Origin: Deltaproteobacteria bacterium
Lineage (GTDB): Bacteria; Desulfobacterota; Desulfovibrionia; Desulfovibrionales; Desulfovibrionaceae
Reading direction: 5' to 3'
Length of the DNA stretch: 52,700 nt
NCBI GenBank assembly: GCA_031275645.1
Contig: JAISOL010000038.1
Location: forward strand, 1 to 52,700
Positions within the stretch are counted from its first letter, which is position 1. Each line of letters begins with the position of its first letter. Positions 32,914-41,136 of the stretch are shown here, piece by piece. The position numbers and the translations under genes are program-made. Below the pieces are notes generated by a model, which had not been told where the DNA came from, made no database searches, and saw only the letters and a list, made by a program, of their open reading frames with translations.

Positions 32914-34536
32914 ATGCTGAAAATCAAAGCTCTGTTCCATTTCACTCCCAGAGAGCTGTTCCTCATACTCCTGGGCGGCTTGGGTTTTTTTCTGGGCTTT
33001 CCCAACAGTCTGTTTCAGATTCCCCCTCTTGTTCTGCTTTTTCCCTTTGCCCTGGCCTGCCTGGCTCTGGAGGCGGAAAGCGAGGGCAAGGCCGCGGCCG
33101 GCGTGATTACGCTTCTCACCGCCGGAGGCTTGCCGGCCGCCTTCTGGCTGACCCATCCCCTGGTGACCTACGGCGGCGTTCCCATGCCCCTGGCCGTTGT
33201 CTTCATCATTATCCTGGCCGTATGCGTTTCCGCGTACTATATAGTCTTTGCCCTGTTCCTGCGCTTTTTCAGGGCGCGGGCGCCTCTCCTGGCCCTGCCG
33301 GCCGCCGCCTGCGCCTGGGGAGCTCTGGAATATGCCCGCGGACTGCTTTTTACCGGAATCACCTGGTTCAGCCTCTCCAGCGCTATGGCCGGCTGGCCGC
33401 TCTGGGCGCAGGGAGCTTCCCTGTTCGGCATGTTCGGCCTTTCCTCCGTTTATGCCTTTACGGCCTTTTCTTTTATCCCCCTGCTTCCGCGCGGCCGGAG
33501 GGGCGGCCTGAGAAAAGCTCCGGAAAAAATAAAAACCCTGACCCTTCCCCTGCTCGGCTGTTCTCTGCTGGCCGCCCTGCTTGCTTATGGCCAGGCGCGC
33601 CTGAAGCTGGACTTTACCGAAGGGCGCCCTGTCCTCATAGCCCAGGTACAGGGCAATATCGATCAGGCTCAGAAATGGCTGCCGGCAAAACAGATGCAAA
33701 CCGTGCGCCATTATGCGGCTCTCTCGGAAAAAGCCATTGAGCTGAGCCTGAAGCGATTCGGAAAAAATCCGGATTTGCTGGTGTGGCCTGAAACCTCCAT
33801 GCCCTTTTACTTCAGCCACGCCCCCAATCTGGGGGCGCTTCTGCGTGATCTGAGCAAAAGGCACGGCCTGCCCCTGCTCTTCGGAGCGCCTGAAAGCGAC
33901 AGGCCGCCGCTGGAAGCGCGCTACAACCGGGTCTGGCTCCTGGACGAGCAGGGCCGGGAGGCTGGGTATTACGACAAGGAACACCTGGTGCCCTTCGGAG
34001 AGTATCTTCCTCTGGGGCTGAACGTGCCCTTTGCGGGAGAATTTATCCAAGGCATGGGTTTTACGCCCGGCACGGCTGAAACTCCCCTGCGTTACAGACA
34101 TTTTGCCTTCGGCGTCCTGATCTGTTATGAAAGTCTCTTTCCGGAACTGGCCCAGGCCAGAGTGGAATCCGGAAGCAACCTCCTGCTTAATCTGAGCAAC
34201 GACGCCTGGTTCGGCGACAGTCCGGCTCCCTGGCAGATTTTGCAGCTTTCGGCCATGCGGGCCATTGAGCAGGGGCGCTACATGCTGCGTTCCACCAACA
34301 CCGGGGCCAGCGCCATGATTGATCCCGCCGGACGCATACAGGGGCTCGGGCCGCTGTTCAGGGATTATCCCAGCGTCCATCAGGCCTGGCTGCTGGAGGA
34401 GAAAACTTTTTTCAACAGATATTACGCCCGGATCACAAAAATCGTAGCCTGCTCGCCCCTCTTTTTTCTCGCTCTGCTCGGCCTGCGCCCCGTATTCAGA
34501 ACCGCGATCCGGCATAAAAAACGCGAAAGGATGTAA
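32914..34536 (+). CDS. lnt: Apolipoprotein N-acyltransferase
   Basis: It adds the third acyl chain to lipoproteins in the inner membrane. The 540 residues start with membrane helices to about residue 215, followed by the periplasmic nitrilase-like domain (about 230-500). The catalytic triad is Glu293 (VWPETS), Lys355 (YYDKEHLVPFGEY) and Cys404 (GVLICYES), all intact. The NLSNDAWFGDSPAPWQ loop is also characteristic. A last helix lies near 510. The start has a weak ribosome site. It ends 2 bases before prfB. Confidence 0.95.
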   Translation: MLKIKALFHFTPRELFLILLGGLGFFLGFPNSLFQIPPLVLLFPFALACLALEAESEGKAAAGVITLLTAGGLPAAFWLTHPLVTYGGVPMPLAVVFIIILAVCVSAYYIVFALFLRFFRARAPLLALPAAACAWGALEYARGLLFTGITWFSLSSAMAGWPLWAQGASLFGMFGLSSVYAFTAFSFIPLLPRGRRGGLRKAPEKIKTLTLPLLGCSLLAALLAYGQARLKLDFTEGRPVLIAQVQGNIDQAQKWLPAKQMQTVRHYAALSEKAIELSLKRFGKNPDLLVWPETSMPFYFSHAPNLGALLRDLSKRHGLPLLFGAPESDRPPLEARYNRVWLLDEQGREAGYYDKEHLVPFGEYLPLGLNVPFAGEFIQGMGFTPGTAETPLRYRHFAFGVLICYESLFPELAQARVESGSNLLLNLSNDAWFGDSPAPWQILQLSAMRAIEQGRYMLRSTNTGASAMIDPAGRIQGLGPLFRDYPSVHQAWLLEEKTFFNRYYARITKIVACSPLFFLALLGLRPVFRTAIRHKKRERM

Positions 34537-34538
34537 TT

Positions 34539-35661
34539 ATGCGGCAATTAAGCGAATTAAAAAGCGAATACCAGGAATTATCCGGACTCTTCCAGACTTT
34601 TCGGGGGCAGCTTTGACCTGGAAGACAAAAGACAGCGCCTGGATGAAATAGAGCGGCAACTGGCCGCGCCGGAAGCATGGAGCGAGGCGGAAAAGCTCAC
34701 GCCGGCGCTGCGGGAGAAAAGCGGCCTGGAAGAAGAGCTCTCCATGCTGGAGCGTATGGAGCGCCTGCGCCGGGAAGCCGAAGACTGGCTCCTCCTGGCT
34801 GAAGAAGAAGGGGAGGAAGCGCTGCCGGCGCTGGAAGAAGCTCTCTCTGCCCTGGCCTCCGCCCTGGAGCGGAACGAATTGCGCCTGCTTCTGAGCAGTG
34901 AAGGCGACGCCCAGAACGCCATCCTGGAAATACACCCCGGAGCGGGCGGCACCGAGGCTCAGGACTGGGCGGAAATGCTGCTGCGCATGTATCTGCGCTG
35001 GGCCGAAAGCCGCGGCTTCAGCTCCGAATATCTGGATTATCTGGTTGGAGACGAAGCGGGAATAAAAAGCGTCACCCTGCGGATAAGCGGCCTGAACGCA
35101 TATGGCCTGCTCAAGCATGAAAAGGGCATTCACCGCCTCATCCGCATCTCGCCCTTCGACGCCAGCGGGCGGCGGCACACTTCCTTCGCCTCTGTGGACG
35201 TGATCCCGGATGCCGGCGACAACATAAAAATTGAGATCAACGAGAAGGATCTGCGCATTGATGTATTTCGCGCCGGAGGAGCCGGCGGCCAGCATGTGAA
35301 CAGAACCAATTCCGCCGTGCGTATAACCCATCTGCCCACGGGCATAGTGGCCCAGTGCCAGGACGAAAAATCCCAGCACCATAACCGCGACAGCGCCATG
35401 AGCATTTTAAAGGCCAGACTTTACGCCCTGGAACTGAAAAAACGCGCGGAGGCGCAACAGGCCAGCTACCAGGACAAAGACGAGATAGGTTTTGGAAGCC
35501 AGATCCGCACCTACACCATGCAGCCTTACCGGCTGGTGAAGGATCACCGCAGCGGCTCGGAAATCGGCGACGTCCAGGCGGTGCTGGACGGGAAGATTGA
35601 CCAGTTCATCAAGGACAGCCTGATCCGCGCGCAGACGGAGAAAAACAGGCGATCGGCCTGA
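34539..35661 (+). CDS. prfB: Peptide chain release factor 2, expressed by programmed +1 frameshift
   Basis: RF2 reads UAA and UGA stops. The gene starts at ATG 34539, with AAAGG 8 bases upstream. The reading frame meets an in-frame TGA at codon 26 (34614-34616) after CTT, then continues in the +1 frame from 34615 to the stop at 35659-35661, giving 373 residues. The RF2 recognition tripeptide SPF (RISPFDASGRRHTS) and catalytic GGQ (GAGGQHVNRTNSAVRI) are present. The 305-residue open frame from 34744 is only the C-terminal part. It follows lnt and precedes the MinD-like gene. The coordinates span both frames. Confidence 0.95.
34603..34616 (+). promoter_or_regulatory. RF2 programmed frameshift signal
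   Basis: GGGGG (34603-34607), three bases CAG, then CTT-TGA (34611-34616) followed by C. The internal Shine-Dalgarno-like run and the slip codon CTT before TGA-C have the same layout and the same codon 25/26 position as the E. coli prfB site, so RF2 can limit its own synthesis. Confidence 0.95.
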
Positions 35662-35686
35662 ACGGATGCTGTCCGGAGTAAAAAAC

Positions 35687-36499
35687 ATGCCGGCGAACAA
35701 GACTTTGACTATAGCCGTGCTCAGCGGCAAGGGCGGAGTGGGTAAAAGCAATCTGGCTCTCAACCTGGCTCTGGCCCTGAGCGGAAGCCAGGCCAAAACC
35801 CTGCTTGTGGACTGCGATCTCGGTCTGGCCAACCTGGATGTGTTGCTGGGGCTCGCCCCCCGGAGGAACATCCTGAGTCTGCTGCATCCGGGGACAAAGG
35901 TCGAGGATCTGGTCATAAACCTGGCCCCGGGGCTGGAGATACTTCCGGCGGATTCCGGTATGCCGGACAGCATAAAAGACGACGCTTCCCTTGCCCTCCT
36001 GCTGGCCGACAAGCTGGACGGCTTTATCCGCCGTTACGATTTTGTCCTTCTGGATATAGGCGCGGGCATAGCCGATACGGTCCTGGCCTTCGGGGCCATG
36101 ACTCTGATGCGCATCCTGGTAATCACGCCCGAACCCACTTCCCTTACGGACAGCTATGCCCTGATCAAGGTGCTGGCGGCCAGGCACGGAGTCAGGGATC
36201 ATTTCGTCCTGGTAAACCAGACCGCTTCCGCCAAAGAGGAAGGGGCCGCCTTCAAGCGCCTGCAAACGGCCTGTTCCCATTTTCTGAAAATCACTCCCAA
36301 CCTGCTGGGGGGCATACGCAGCGACAGCAAGCTGCCCGAAGCCGTGCGCCTGCAAACCCCGGCCCTCACGGCTTTTCCCCAAAGCAAATTTTCAGGCGGA
36401 ATCAAGGCGATCGCCGAAAAGATCCTCAGACTGCGCGCCGGCATACTTCCCGACATCGCCGAGCGCGCGCCCCTGAAGAAACCGGGGAATGGAATATAG
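35687..36499 (+). CDS. MinD/ParA-family ATPase (FlhG/FleN-like)
   Basis: A 270-residue P-loop ATPase with deviant Walker A SGKGGVGKSN near the N-terminus, the VDCDLGLANLDVLLGL switch, and DFVLLDIGAGIADTVLAF (Walker B). These proteins place cell-division sites, partition DNA or limit flagellar number. The length and the LGLANLDVLLG motif resemble FlhG/FleN more than MinD, but no FlhF or flagellar export gene adjoins and no amphipathic C-terminal helix is obvious, so the role is unassigned. I start at 35687 because GGAG lies 8 bases upstream; an ATG at 35666 is 7 codons earlier. It lies 25 bases after prfB. Confidence 0.85.
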   Translation: MPANKTLTIAVLSGKGGVGKSNLALNLALALSGSQAKTLLVDCDLGLANLDVLLGLAPRRNILSLLHPGTKVEDLVINLAPGLEILPADSGMPDSIKDDASLALLLADKLDGFIRRYDFVLLDIGAGIADTVLAFGAMTLMRILVITPEPTSLTDSYALIKVLAARHGVRDHFVLVNQTASAKEEGAAFKRLQTACSHFLKITPNLLGGIRSDSKLPEAVRLQTPALTAFPQSKFSGGIKAIAEKILRLRAGILPDIAERAPLKKPGNGI

Positions 36500-36800
36500 C
36501 CCATAATACGGCCTGAAAAACGACTTCCTCCACGCGAGGATATTGCCAATCCGCCGCCCTATGCGACCTGTCAGGCTAATGTGTGTGATTCATAGACATC
36601 ATTATCAAAGGGGTTTTCTTCTTTTTCCCGAAAAGTCAAACTTTGCGAGTCTCCCGGCAGAGCCGGTGGGGGTACAGATTTTAATTAGCTTTCTTGCTCT
36701 CCATCTCTTGATTTTTATTTTAAATTACGACAAATTATCTATCAAATCGACCTGTGAACCGTTTCACTGCTTGCAAACGACTACAGAGTCCGGAGGGTGC
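36500..36800. other. AT-rich gene-free region upstream of HU
   Basis: No gene is supported here. The region is much more AT-rich than its surroundings, as expected of a strong promoter and long leader. A small hairpin CCGGC-AGA-GCCGG (36654-36666) occupies the middle, and 36700-36760 is the likely promoter zone (TTGATT at about 36710 is a possible -35). I could not assign a precise -10 or a riboswitch. Confidence 0.45.
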
Positions 36801-37076
36801 ATGAACAAAAGTGAATTAATAAGAGCTCTTGCTGATGAAAATGCCCTTTCTAATGAAGAAGCTTCCCTAATTGTGGAAACTTTCTTCGACAGTATGAAAA
36901 CAGCCCTCACCAACGGCAACAGAGTGGAAATACGCGGTCTGGGTAGCTTCAAAATCAAGGATTATCCGGGTTATTCAGGGCGAAACCCCAAAACCGGAAA
37001 CATGGTGGAAGTAGCCCCGAAAAAGCTTCCTTTTTTCAGAGCCGGGAAAGAACTGAAAGAATTTATCAACAAGTGA
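36801..37076 (+). CDS. HU/IHF-family DNA-binding protein
   Basis: A 91-residue histone-like DNA-bending protein. It starts MNKSELIRALADENALS, with two helices, and the beta arm includes the GRNPKTGNMVEV motif at about 60-71, the signature of HU/IHF arms that grip DNA. RGLGSFKIKDYPGYSG precedes it and FRAGKELKEFINK closes the fold. Lengths of 90-95 are normal. GGAGGG lies 5 bases upstream of the ATG, and a longer upstream frame is not credible. Whether it is HU or IHF cannot be told from one subunit. Codon use seems more AT-biased than in its neighbours. Confidence 0.93.
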   Translation: MNKSELIRALADENALSNEEASLIVETFFDSMKTALTNGNRVEIRGLGSFKIKDYPGYSGRNPKTGNMVEVAPKKLPFFRAGKELKEFINK

Positions 37077-37128
37077 TCCCGCTTCTCTGTTCCAAAACAG
37101 CTCCCCCGCCTTTCTGAAAACCCGCTCC

Positions 37129-37671
37129 TCAGGATTCGGGAGCGGTCAGAAAGGGGATAAGCTCTCTCAGATTGCTTATGGGGAAAGCGGCGGCATATTT
37201 ATTATCTTCTCCGGTGAGCAGAAACAGCCGGCCCACCCCGGCGGCTTCTCCCGCCTGCATATCCGTGACCGAATCTCCCACCAGCAGGGAAGAGGCCAAA
37301 TCCAGACTGTGATCCCGAGCGGCCTGAAGGATCATTCCGGGCGCCGGCTTGCGGCAGGGGCTTTCCCTTTTGTATCCGCCCAGGCCGTATTCGGGGTGAA
37401 AGGGGCAATGGTATATCGCGTCAAGCCCTGTTCCGCGGGCTTCAAACTCGACCCGCACCCATTGCATCAGAGCCTGAAAATCCGCCTCGCCGTATATTCC
37501 GCGGCCTATTCCCGACTGGTTGGTGATCACAATCACCAGATAGCCCTCCCGGCGCGCCGCCCGCGTCAAATCAAATATCCCATCCACAAATTCGAACTGC
37601 TCTTTCCGGTATACATAGCCGAAATCGCGATTAATCACTCCGTCCCGATCCAGAAACAAAGCCCTGGGCAT
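37129..37671 (-). CDS. gmhB: D-glycero-D-manno-heptose 1,7-bisphosphate 7-phosphatase
   Basis: A HAD phosphatase in the ADP-heptose pathway for lipopolysaccharide core. In the 180 residues the nucleophile/acid pair is Asp8 and Asp10 (FLDRDGVIN), with motif II ITNQSG, Arg/Lys in CRKPAPGM and GDSVTDM for the metal. The zinc loop differs: the E. coli ligands C-H-C-C correspond here to Cys89, Phe91, Ser104 and Cys106, so two ligands are missing (His92 lies next to Phe91). The loop may not hold zinc. It is translated from an ATG 2 bases after the ruvC stop on the same strand. It may act on other sugar bisphosphates. Confidence 0.88.
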   Translation of the reverse strand: MPRALFLDRDGVINRDFGYVYRKEQFEFVDGIFDLTRAARREGYLVIVITNQSGIGRGIYGEADFQALMQWVRVEFEARGTGLDAIYHCPFHPEYGLGGYKRESPCRKPAPGMILQAARDHSLDLASSLLVGDSVTDMQAGEAAGVGRLFLLTGEDNKYAAAFPISNLRELIPFLTAPES

Positions 37672-37673
37672 CG

Positions 37674-38168
37674 TCAGCCTCTTATGCCCAGACAGGCCAG
37701 ACGGCGCAGGTTAAGGTGGCAGATGCAGAGAGCCAGGGCGTCGCCGGCATCCTCTCCCCAGCTTTCCTTTACCCCCAGAAGACGCCCGACCATGAAGCTC
37801 ACCTGAACTTTTTCGGCCCGACCGTTGCCGGTAAGACTTTTTTTCACCAAGGCCGGGGAATAACCGGCTACCGGAATTCCCAGGGAGGCGCAGGCCCCCA
37901 CGGCCACGCCTCTGGCCTGCCCCAGCTTCAGGGCGCTCGCGATGTTCTTGCAGGTGAAAAGTTCTTCCACGGCGGCTTCTTCCGGAGAGCAACGCCGTAA
38001 AATATCCTTCAATTCAGTAAAGATCGCGCCCAGCCTGGCGGAAAAATCCGCGTCCGCCGGGCTGATGACCCCGCAATCCACCAGAGTCAGCACTCCGGAG
38101 GATTCCGACACCACCCCCCAGCCCGTTTTCCGCGAACCCGGATCTATACCCACAACAGTACATGACAT
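37674..38168 (-). CDS. ruvC: Holliday junction resolvase RuvC
   Basis: It cuts Holliday junctions with RuvAB. The 164 residues hold the acidic active site: Asp9 (GIDPGSRKTGWG), Glu68 (AAVEELF), Asp140 and Asp143 (EDAGDALA). The fold is the RNase H type and the length agrees with family members of 160-175. The gene ends 2 bases before gmhB and starts 37 bases after the gpsA stop, so a three-gene operon is likely. ruvA and ruvB are not in the window. Confidence 0.94.
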   Translation of the reverse strand: MSCTVVGIDPGSRKTGWGVVSESSGVLTLVDCGVISPADADFSARLGAIFTELKDILRRCSPEEAAVEELFTCKNIASALKLGQARGVAVGACASLGIPVAGYSPALVKKSLTGNGRAEKVQVSFMVGRLLGVKESWGEDAGDALALCICHLNLRRLACLGIRG

Positions 38169-38205
38169 GGCGCGCCCGATGCTGAAAACAGACCTGCCGG
38201 CTCCC

Positions 38206-39201
38206 TCAGCCCGGATATTCCTCTTTCAGATCCCGGTTCATCAACAGTTTTACAGCCTCGGCCGCGGAAACTCCACCCTCAAGCAAAGCCTGCACGCTGC
38301 GGGCCACGGGCAAATCAACTCCCCGCTCCTCCCCCAGGGCCACAGCCGCCCCGGCGGTGCTCACCCCCTCGGCCACCATGCGCATCTCCGCGGCTATCTC
38401 TTCCGTATTTTTACCGGCGGCCAACCCCAGGCCGACCTGCCTGTTCCGCGAGAGATCTCCGGTACAGGTAAGCACCAGATCTCCCAGGCCGGACAGCCCC
38501 ATGAAGGTGGAACGACGCGCTCCCATGGATTCCCCCAAACGGCTGATTTCGGCCAGTCCTCTGGTGATCAGGGCCGCGCGGGCATTATGCCCGAAGCCCA
38601 GGCCGTCGCTGACTCCGGCGGCGATGGCTATGACGTTTTTCAGCGCTCCGCCCATTTCCACGCCGATGACGTCGCTGCTGGAGTACACCCGGAAAGCCGG
38701 CCCGGCGAAGGCGGAGCGCAGTTTCTCGGCCAGCTTTTTTTCAGCGCAGCCCAGAACCACAGCCCCGGGGTGCCCCCGGATCACTTCCGCCGCAAAAGAA
38801 GGCCCTGAGAGTATCGCGTAGCGCGTCCGGGGCAATTCCTCGGCCACCACCCTGGACATGAGCTTGCGGGTGGAAAGCTCTATGCCTTTGCTCGCGCAGA
38901 TCACGGGCAGGCCGGGAGAAAAAAGGGCGGAAAAGCCGCGCAGGACGGCGCGGGCTTGCTGGCAGGGAAGGGCCAGGACGCAAAAAGACGCCCGCGCGAA
39001 GGCTTCTTCCGCATCCAGGCAGGCCCGCAGGCCGGAGTGCAGAGACATGCCGGGAAGATAACGGGGATTTTGCCGCAGACTGTTGACGGCTTCCGCCGTC
39101 CGGGGATCGCGCAGCCACAGGCTGACCGAGAAGCCTTTAACCGCGAGCAGATTGGCAAGAGCCGTGCCCCAGCTGCCTCCGCCCAGTACTACAATGCGCA
39201 T
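38206..39201 (-). CDS. gpsA: Glycerol-3-phosphate dehydrogenase [NAD(P)+]
   Basis: It reduces dihydroxyacetone phosphate to sn-glycerol 3-phosphate for phospholipid synthesis. The 331-residue protein opens with MRIVVLGGGSWGTALA and contains SGPSFAAEV, the catalytic Lys in GALKNVIAIAAG, and SRNRQVG. I start at the ATG 39201, where AGAGG lies 6 bases upstream; a TTG two codons earlier is less likely. It is first of the gpsA-ruvC-gmhB run and divergent from the Lrp-type gene, with 64 bases between. Confidence 0.95.
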   Translation of the reverse strand: MRIVVLGGGSWGTALANLLAVKGFSVSLWLRDPRTAEAVNSLRQNPRYLPGMSLHSGLRACLDAEEAFARASFCVLALPCQQARAVLRGFSALFSPGLPVICASKGIELSTRKLMSRVVAEELPRTRYAILSGPSFAAEVIRGHPGAVVLGCAEKKLAEKLRSAFAGPAFRVYSSSDVIGVEMGGALKNVIAIAAGVSDGLGFGHNARAALITRGLAEISRLGESMGARRSTFMGLSGLGDLVLTCTGDLSRNRQVGLGLAAGKNTEEIAAEMRMVAEGVSTAGAAVALGEERGVDLPVARSVQALLEGGVSAAEAVKLLMNRDLKEEYPG

Positions 39202-39265
39202 TGCCAACCTCTTCGCCGGAATGCTAAGATGAGCTCCGATGACCTCACGGGAGCGGATAAGGATA

Positions 39266-39754
39266 ATGCCCAGACAATACAGCGATTTTACGGAAACCGA
39301 AAGACGAATTCTGAGCCTGGTTCAAAAAAACCTTCCGGACAGCGCCTCTCCCTTTGCGGATATAGCCGCCTCCGCCGGGGTGAGCGAGGAAGAAGTTCTC
39401 GACCTCCTGCGCTCCCTTCTGCGGGACGGAAGCATAAGGCGCTTCGGAGCCAGCCTCAAACACCAGCGCGCGGGGTTCAGGCATAATCTCATGGTGGCCT
39501 GGAAGGTGGCGGACCAGGAGGAAGCCGATCTGGCCGCCAGGGCGGCGATGGAAAATCCGCGTATTTCCCACTGTTATTACCGCCCTTCCCCGGCCGAGGA
39601 TTGGCCGTACGAATTTTTTACCATGATCCACGGCAGAAAAAAAGAGGACTGTCTGGCAACCATTGACTTCCTGCTGGAGCATACCTCCCTGCGCGAATAC
39701 GCGGCTCTGGAAAGCCTGAAGGAACTTAAAAAAACATCCATGACCTATTTTTGA
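39266..39754 (+). CDS. Lrp/AsnC-type siroheme decarboxylase subunit (AhbA/AhbB family)
   Basis: A 162-residue protein with an N-terminal winged-helix-like region ([15 protein letters not shown]... [24 protein letters not shown]) and a C-terminal ferredoxin-like domain containing [11 protein letters not shown] and [24 protein letters not shown]. The His-rich HN and CYYRP..DWPYEFF pattern marks the NirD/Ahb family, which removes acetate side chains from siroheme to give didecarboxysiroheme, rather than amino-acid regulators. It stands directly before hemL, as expected in sulfate reducers making haem from siroheme. A partner subunit is normally needed but is not here. I use the ATG at 39266 (AAGGA 4 bases upstream); one at 39239 is possible. 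A is not told from B by eye. Confidence 0.85.
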   Translation: MPRQYSDFTETERRILSLVQKNLPDSASPFADIAASAGVSEEEVLDLLRSLLRDGSIRRFGASLKHQRAGFRHNLMVAWKVADQEEADLAARAAMENPRISHCYYRPSPAEDWPYEFFTMIHGRKKEDCLATIDFLLEHTSLREYAALESLKELKKTSMTYF

Positions 39755-39774
39755 ACTCTTCTGAGGATACACAT

Positions 39775-41046
39775 ATGGAAACACGTTCTCTGGAACTTTT
39801 TGCCGAGGCCCGCAAGCTCATTCCCGGCGGCGTGAACAGCCCGGTGCGCGCCTGTTCCTCCGTGGACAGCACCCCTCTTTTCATTGCCGCTGGAAAAGGC
39901 AGCCGTATCCGCAGCGCGGACGGGGAAGAATATATCGATTTTGTGCAGTCCTGGGGGCCGCTGCTTCTGGGGCACGCTCATCCCAAAGTCCTGGCGGCGC
40001 TCAGGGAGGCGCTTGAGAACGGAACCAGCTTCGGCGCGCCCTGCGAGGCGGAATTGCGCCTGGCCCAGGCTATCTGCGCGGCCGTTCCTTCCATTGAAAT
40101 GGTGCGCATGGTCAGTTCCGGTACGGAAGCCGCCATGAGCGCCCTGCGTCTGGCCAGAGGCTGCACGGGACGGAAAAAGCTGCTCAAATTCGACGGAGGC
40201 TACCACGGCCATGCCGACGCTTTTCTGGCCCGCGCCGGTTCGGGCGTGGCTACCCTCTCCATTCCGGGCACTCCGGGAGTGCCAGAGGCGGTGGTGAGCG
40301 ATACCCTTATCGCCCCCTATAACGACTCCCAGGCGGCGGAAGATCTTTTCAGGCTCCACAGGGATGAAATAGCGGCCGTCTTCGTGGAGCCGGCGGCCGG
40401 GAATATGGGGCTGGTCCTTCCCCGTCCGGGTTTTCTGGAGAGCCTGCGCGCCCTCTGCGACCGTTACGGGGCTCTGCTGGTCTTTGACGAGGTAATCACC
40501 GGGTTCAGGGTAGCCTACCACGGAGCTCAGGGCCATTACCGGATAAAGCCGGATCTCACCGTTCTGGGCAAAATCATAGGCGGAGGCATGCCGGTGGGCG
40601 CCTACGGCGGAAAGCGCGATCTCATGCTGCAGGTGGCGCCGGCCGGACCGGTGTATCAGGCCGGAACCCTTTCGGGCAATCCGGCGGCTATGGCCGCCGG
40701 CCTGGCGACTCTGCGCGTTCTGCGGGGCCTGGACTACGCCGCTTTAAGCGCCGCGGTGGAGGATTTCTGCCGCGAGCTGGAGGGCATTTTCGCGGCCAAA
40801 GGCATACCCGCGCGCATAAACAGACTGGCCAGCATGTTCACCGTCTTTTTCAGCGAGCGGGAGGTTACGGACTTTGCTTCGGCCAAAAACGCCGACCAGA
40901 CGCGCTACACAAAATTTTACAAACACCTGCGCGCCCGCGGCGTCTATATCGCCCCCTCGGCCTTCGAGACGGCTATGGTTTCTTTCGCCCACGGCCGGGA
41001 AGATTTCCGGCAGACCCTGGAGGCGGCGGACACCCTGGAATTTTAG
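39775..41046 (+). CDS. hemL: Glutamate-1-semialdehyde 2,1-aminomutase
   Basis: It makes 5-aminolevulinate, the first committed precursor of siroheme and haem. The 423 residues begin [26 protein letters not shown]. The PLP lysine is Lys266 in [17 protein letters not shown]. The [14 protein letters not shown] segment and C-terminal features ([13 protein letters not shown]) match. The start at 39775 (GAGG 8 bases upstream) is preferred over an ATG 24 bases earlier. It lies 20 bases after the siroheme decarboxylase subunit and ends at a terminator. Confidence 0.96.
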   Translation: METRSLELFAEARKLIPGGVNSPVRACSSVDSTPLFIAAGKGSRIRSADGEEYIDFVQSWGPLLLGHAHPKVLAALREALENGTSFGAPCEAELRLAQAICAAVPSIEMVRMVSSGTEAAMSALRLARGCTGRKKLLKFDGGYHGHADAFLARAGSGVATLSIPGTPGVPEAVVSDTLIAPYNDSQAAEDLFRLHRDEIAAVFVEPAAGNMGLVLPRPGFLESLRALCDRYGALLVFDEVITGFRVAYHGAQGHYRIKPDLTVLGKIIGGGMPVGAYGGKRDLMLQVAPAGPVYQAGTLSGNPAAMAAGLATLRVLRGLDYAALSAAVEDFCRELEGIFAAKGIPARINRLASMFTVFFSEREVTDFASAKNADQTRYTKFYKHLRARGVYIAPSAFETAMVSFAHGREDFRQTLEAADTLEF

Positions 41047-41049
41047 TAG

Positions 41050-41088
41050 GCCCGGCAAGGCCGGGCGCTGCCGAAGGCGGGCTTTTTT
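41050..41088 (+). terminator. Terminator after hemL
   Basis: GCCCGGC-AAG-GCCGGGC (41050-41066) forms a perfect hairpin, and the region ends GGCGGGC followed by six T (41083-41088). Alternative pairing of the first GCCCG with the last CGGGC is possible, so the exact stem is open. Confidence 0.75.
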
Positions 41089-41095
41089 GCGACTT

Positions 41096-41111
41096 TGGCA
41101 CGTTCATTGAA
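41096..41111 (+). promoter_or_regulatory. Candidate sigma-54 promoter upstream of fliK
   Basis: TGGCAC-GTTCA-TTGAA (41096-41111) matches the sigma-54 pattern TGGCAC-N5-TTGC(A/T) in every base but one (C to A in the -12 GC). It lies 26 bases before the fliK start and right after the hemL terminator. Sigma-54 control of flagellar genes is established for many bacteria with polar flagella. Confidence 0.6.
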
Positions 41112-41136
41112 TAGCTGTGGGGCAGGAGTAAAAACC

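Noticed and set aside
35666-35686. Upstream ATG for the MinD-like gene
   Set aside because: It lacks a ribosome site, while the ATG at 35687 has GGAG at the right distance.
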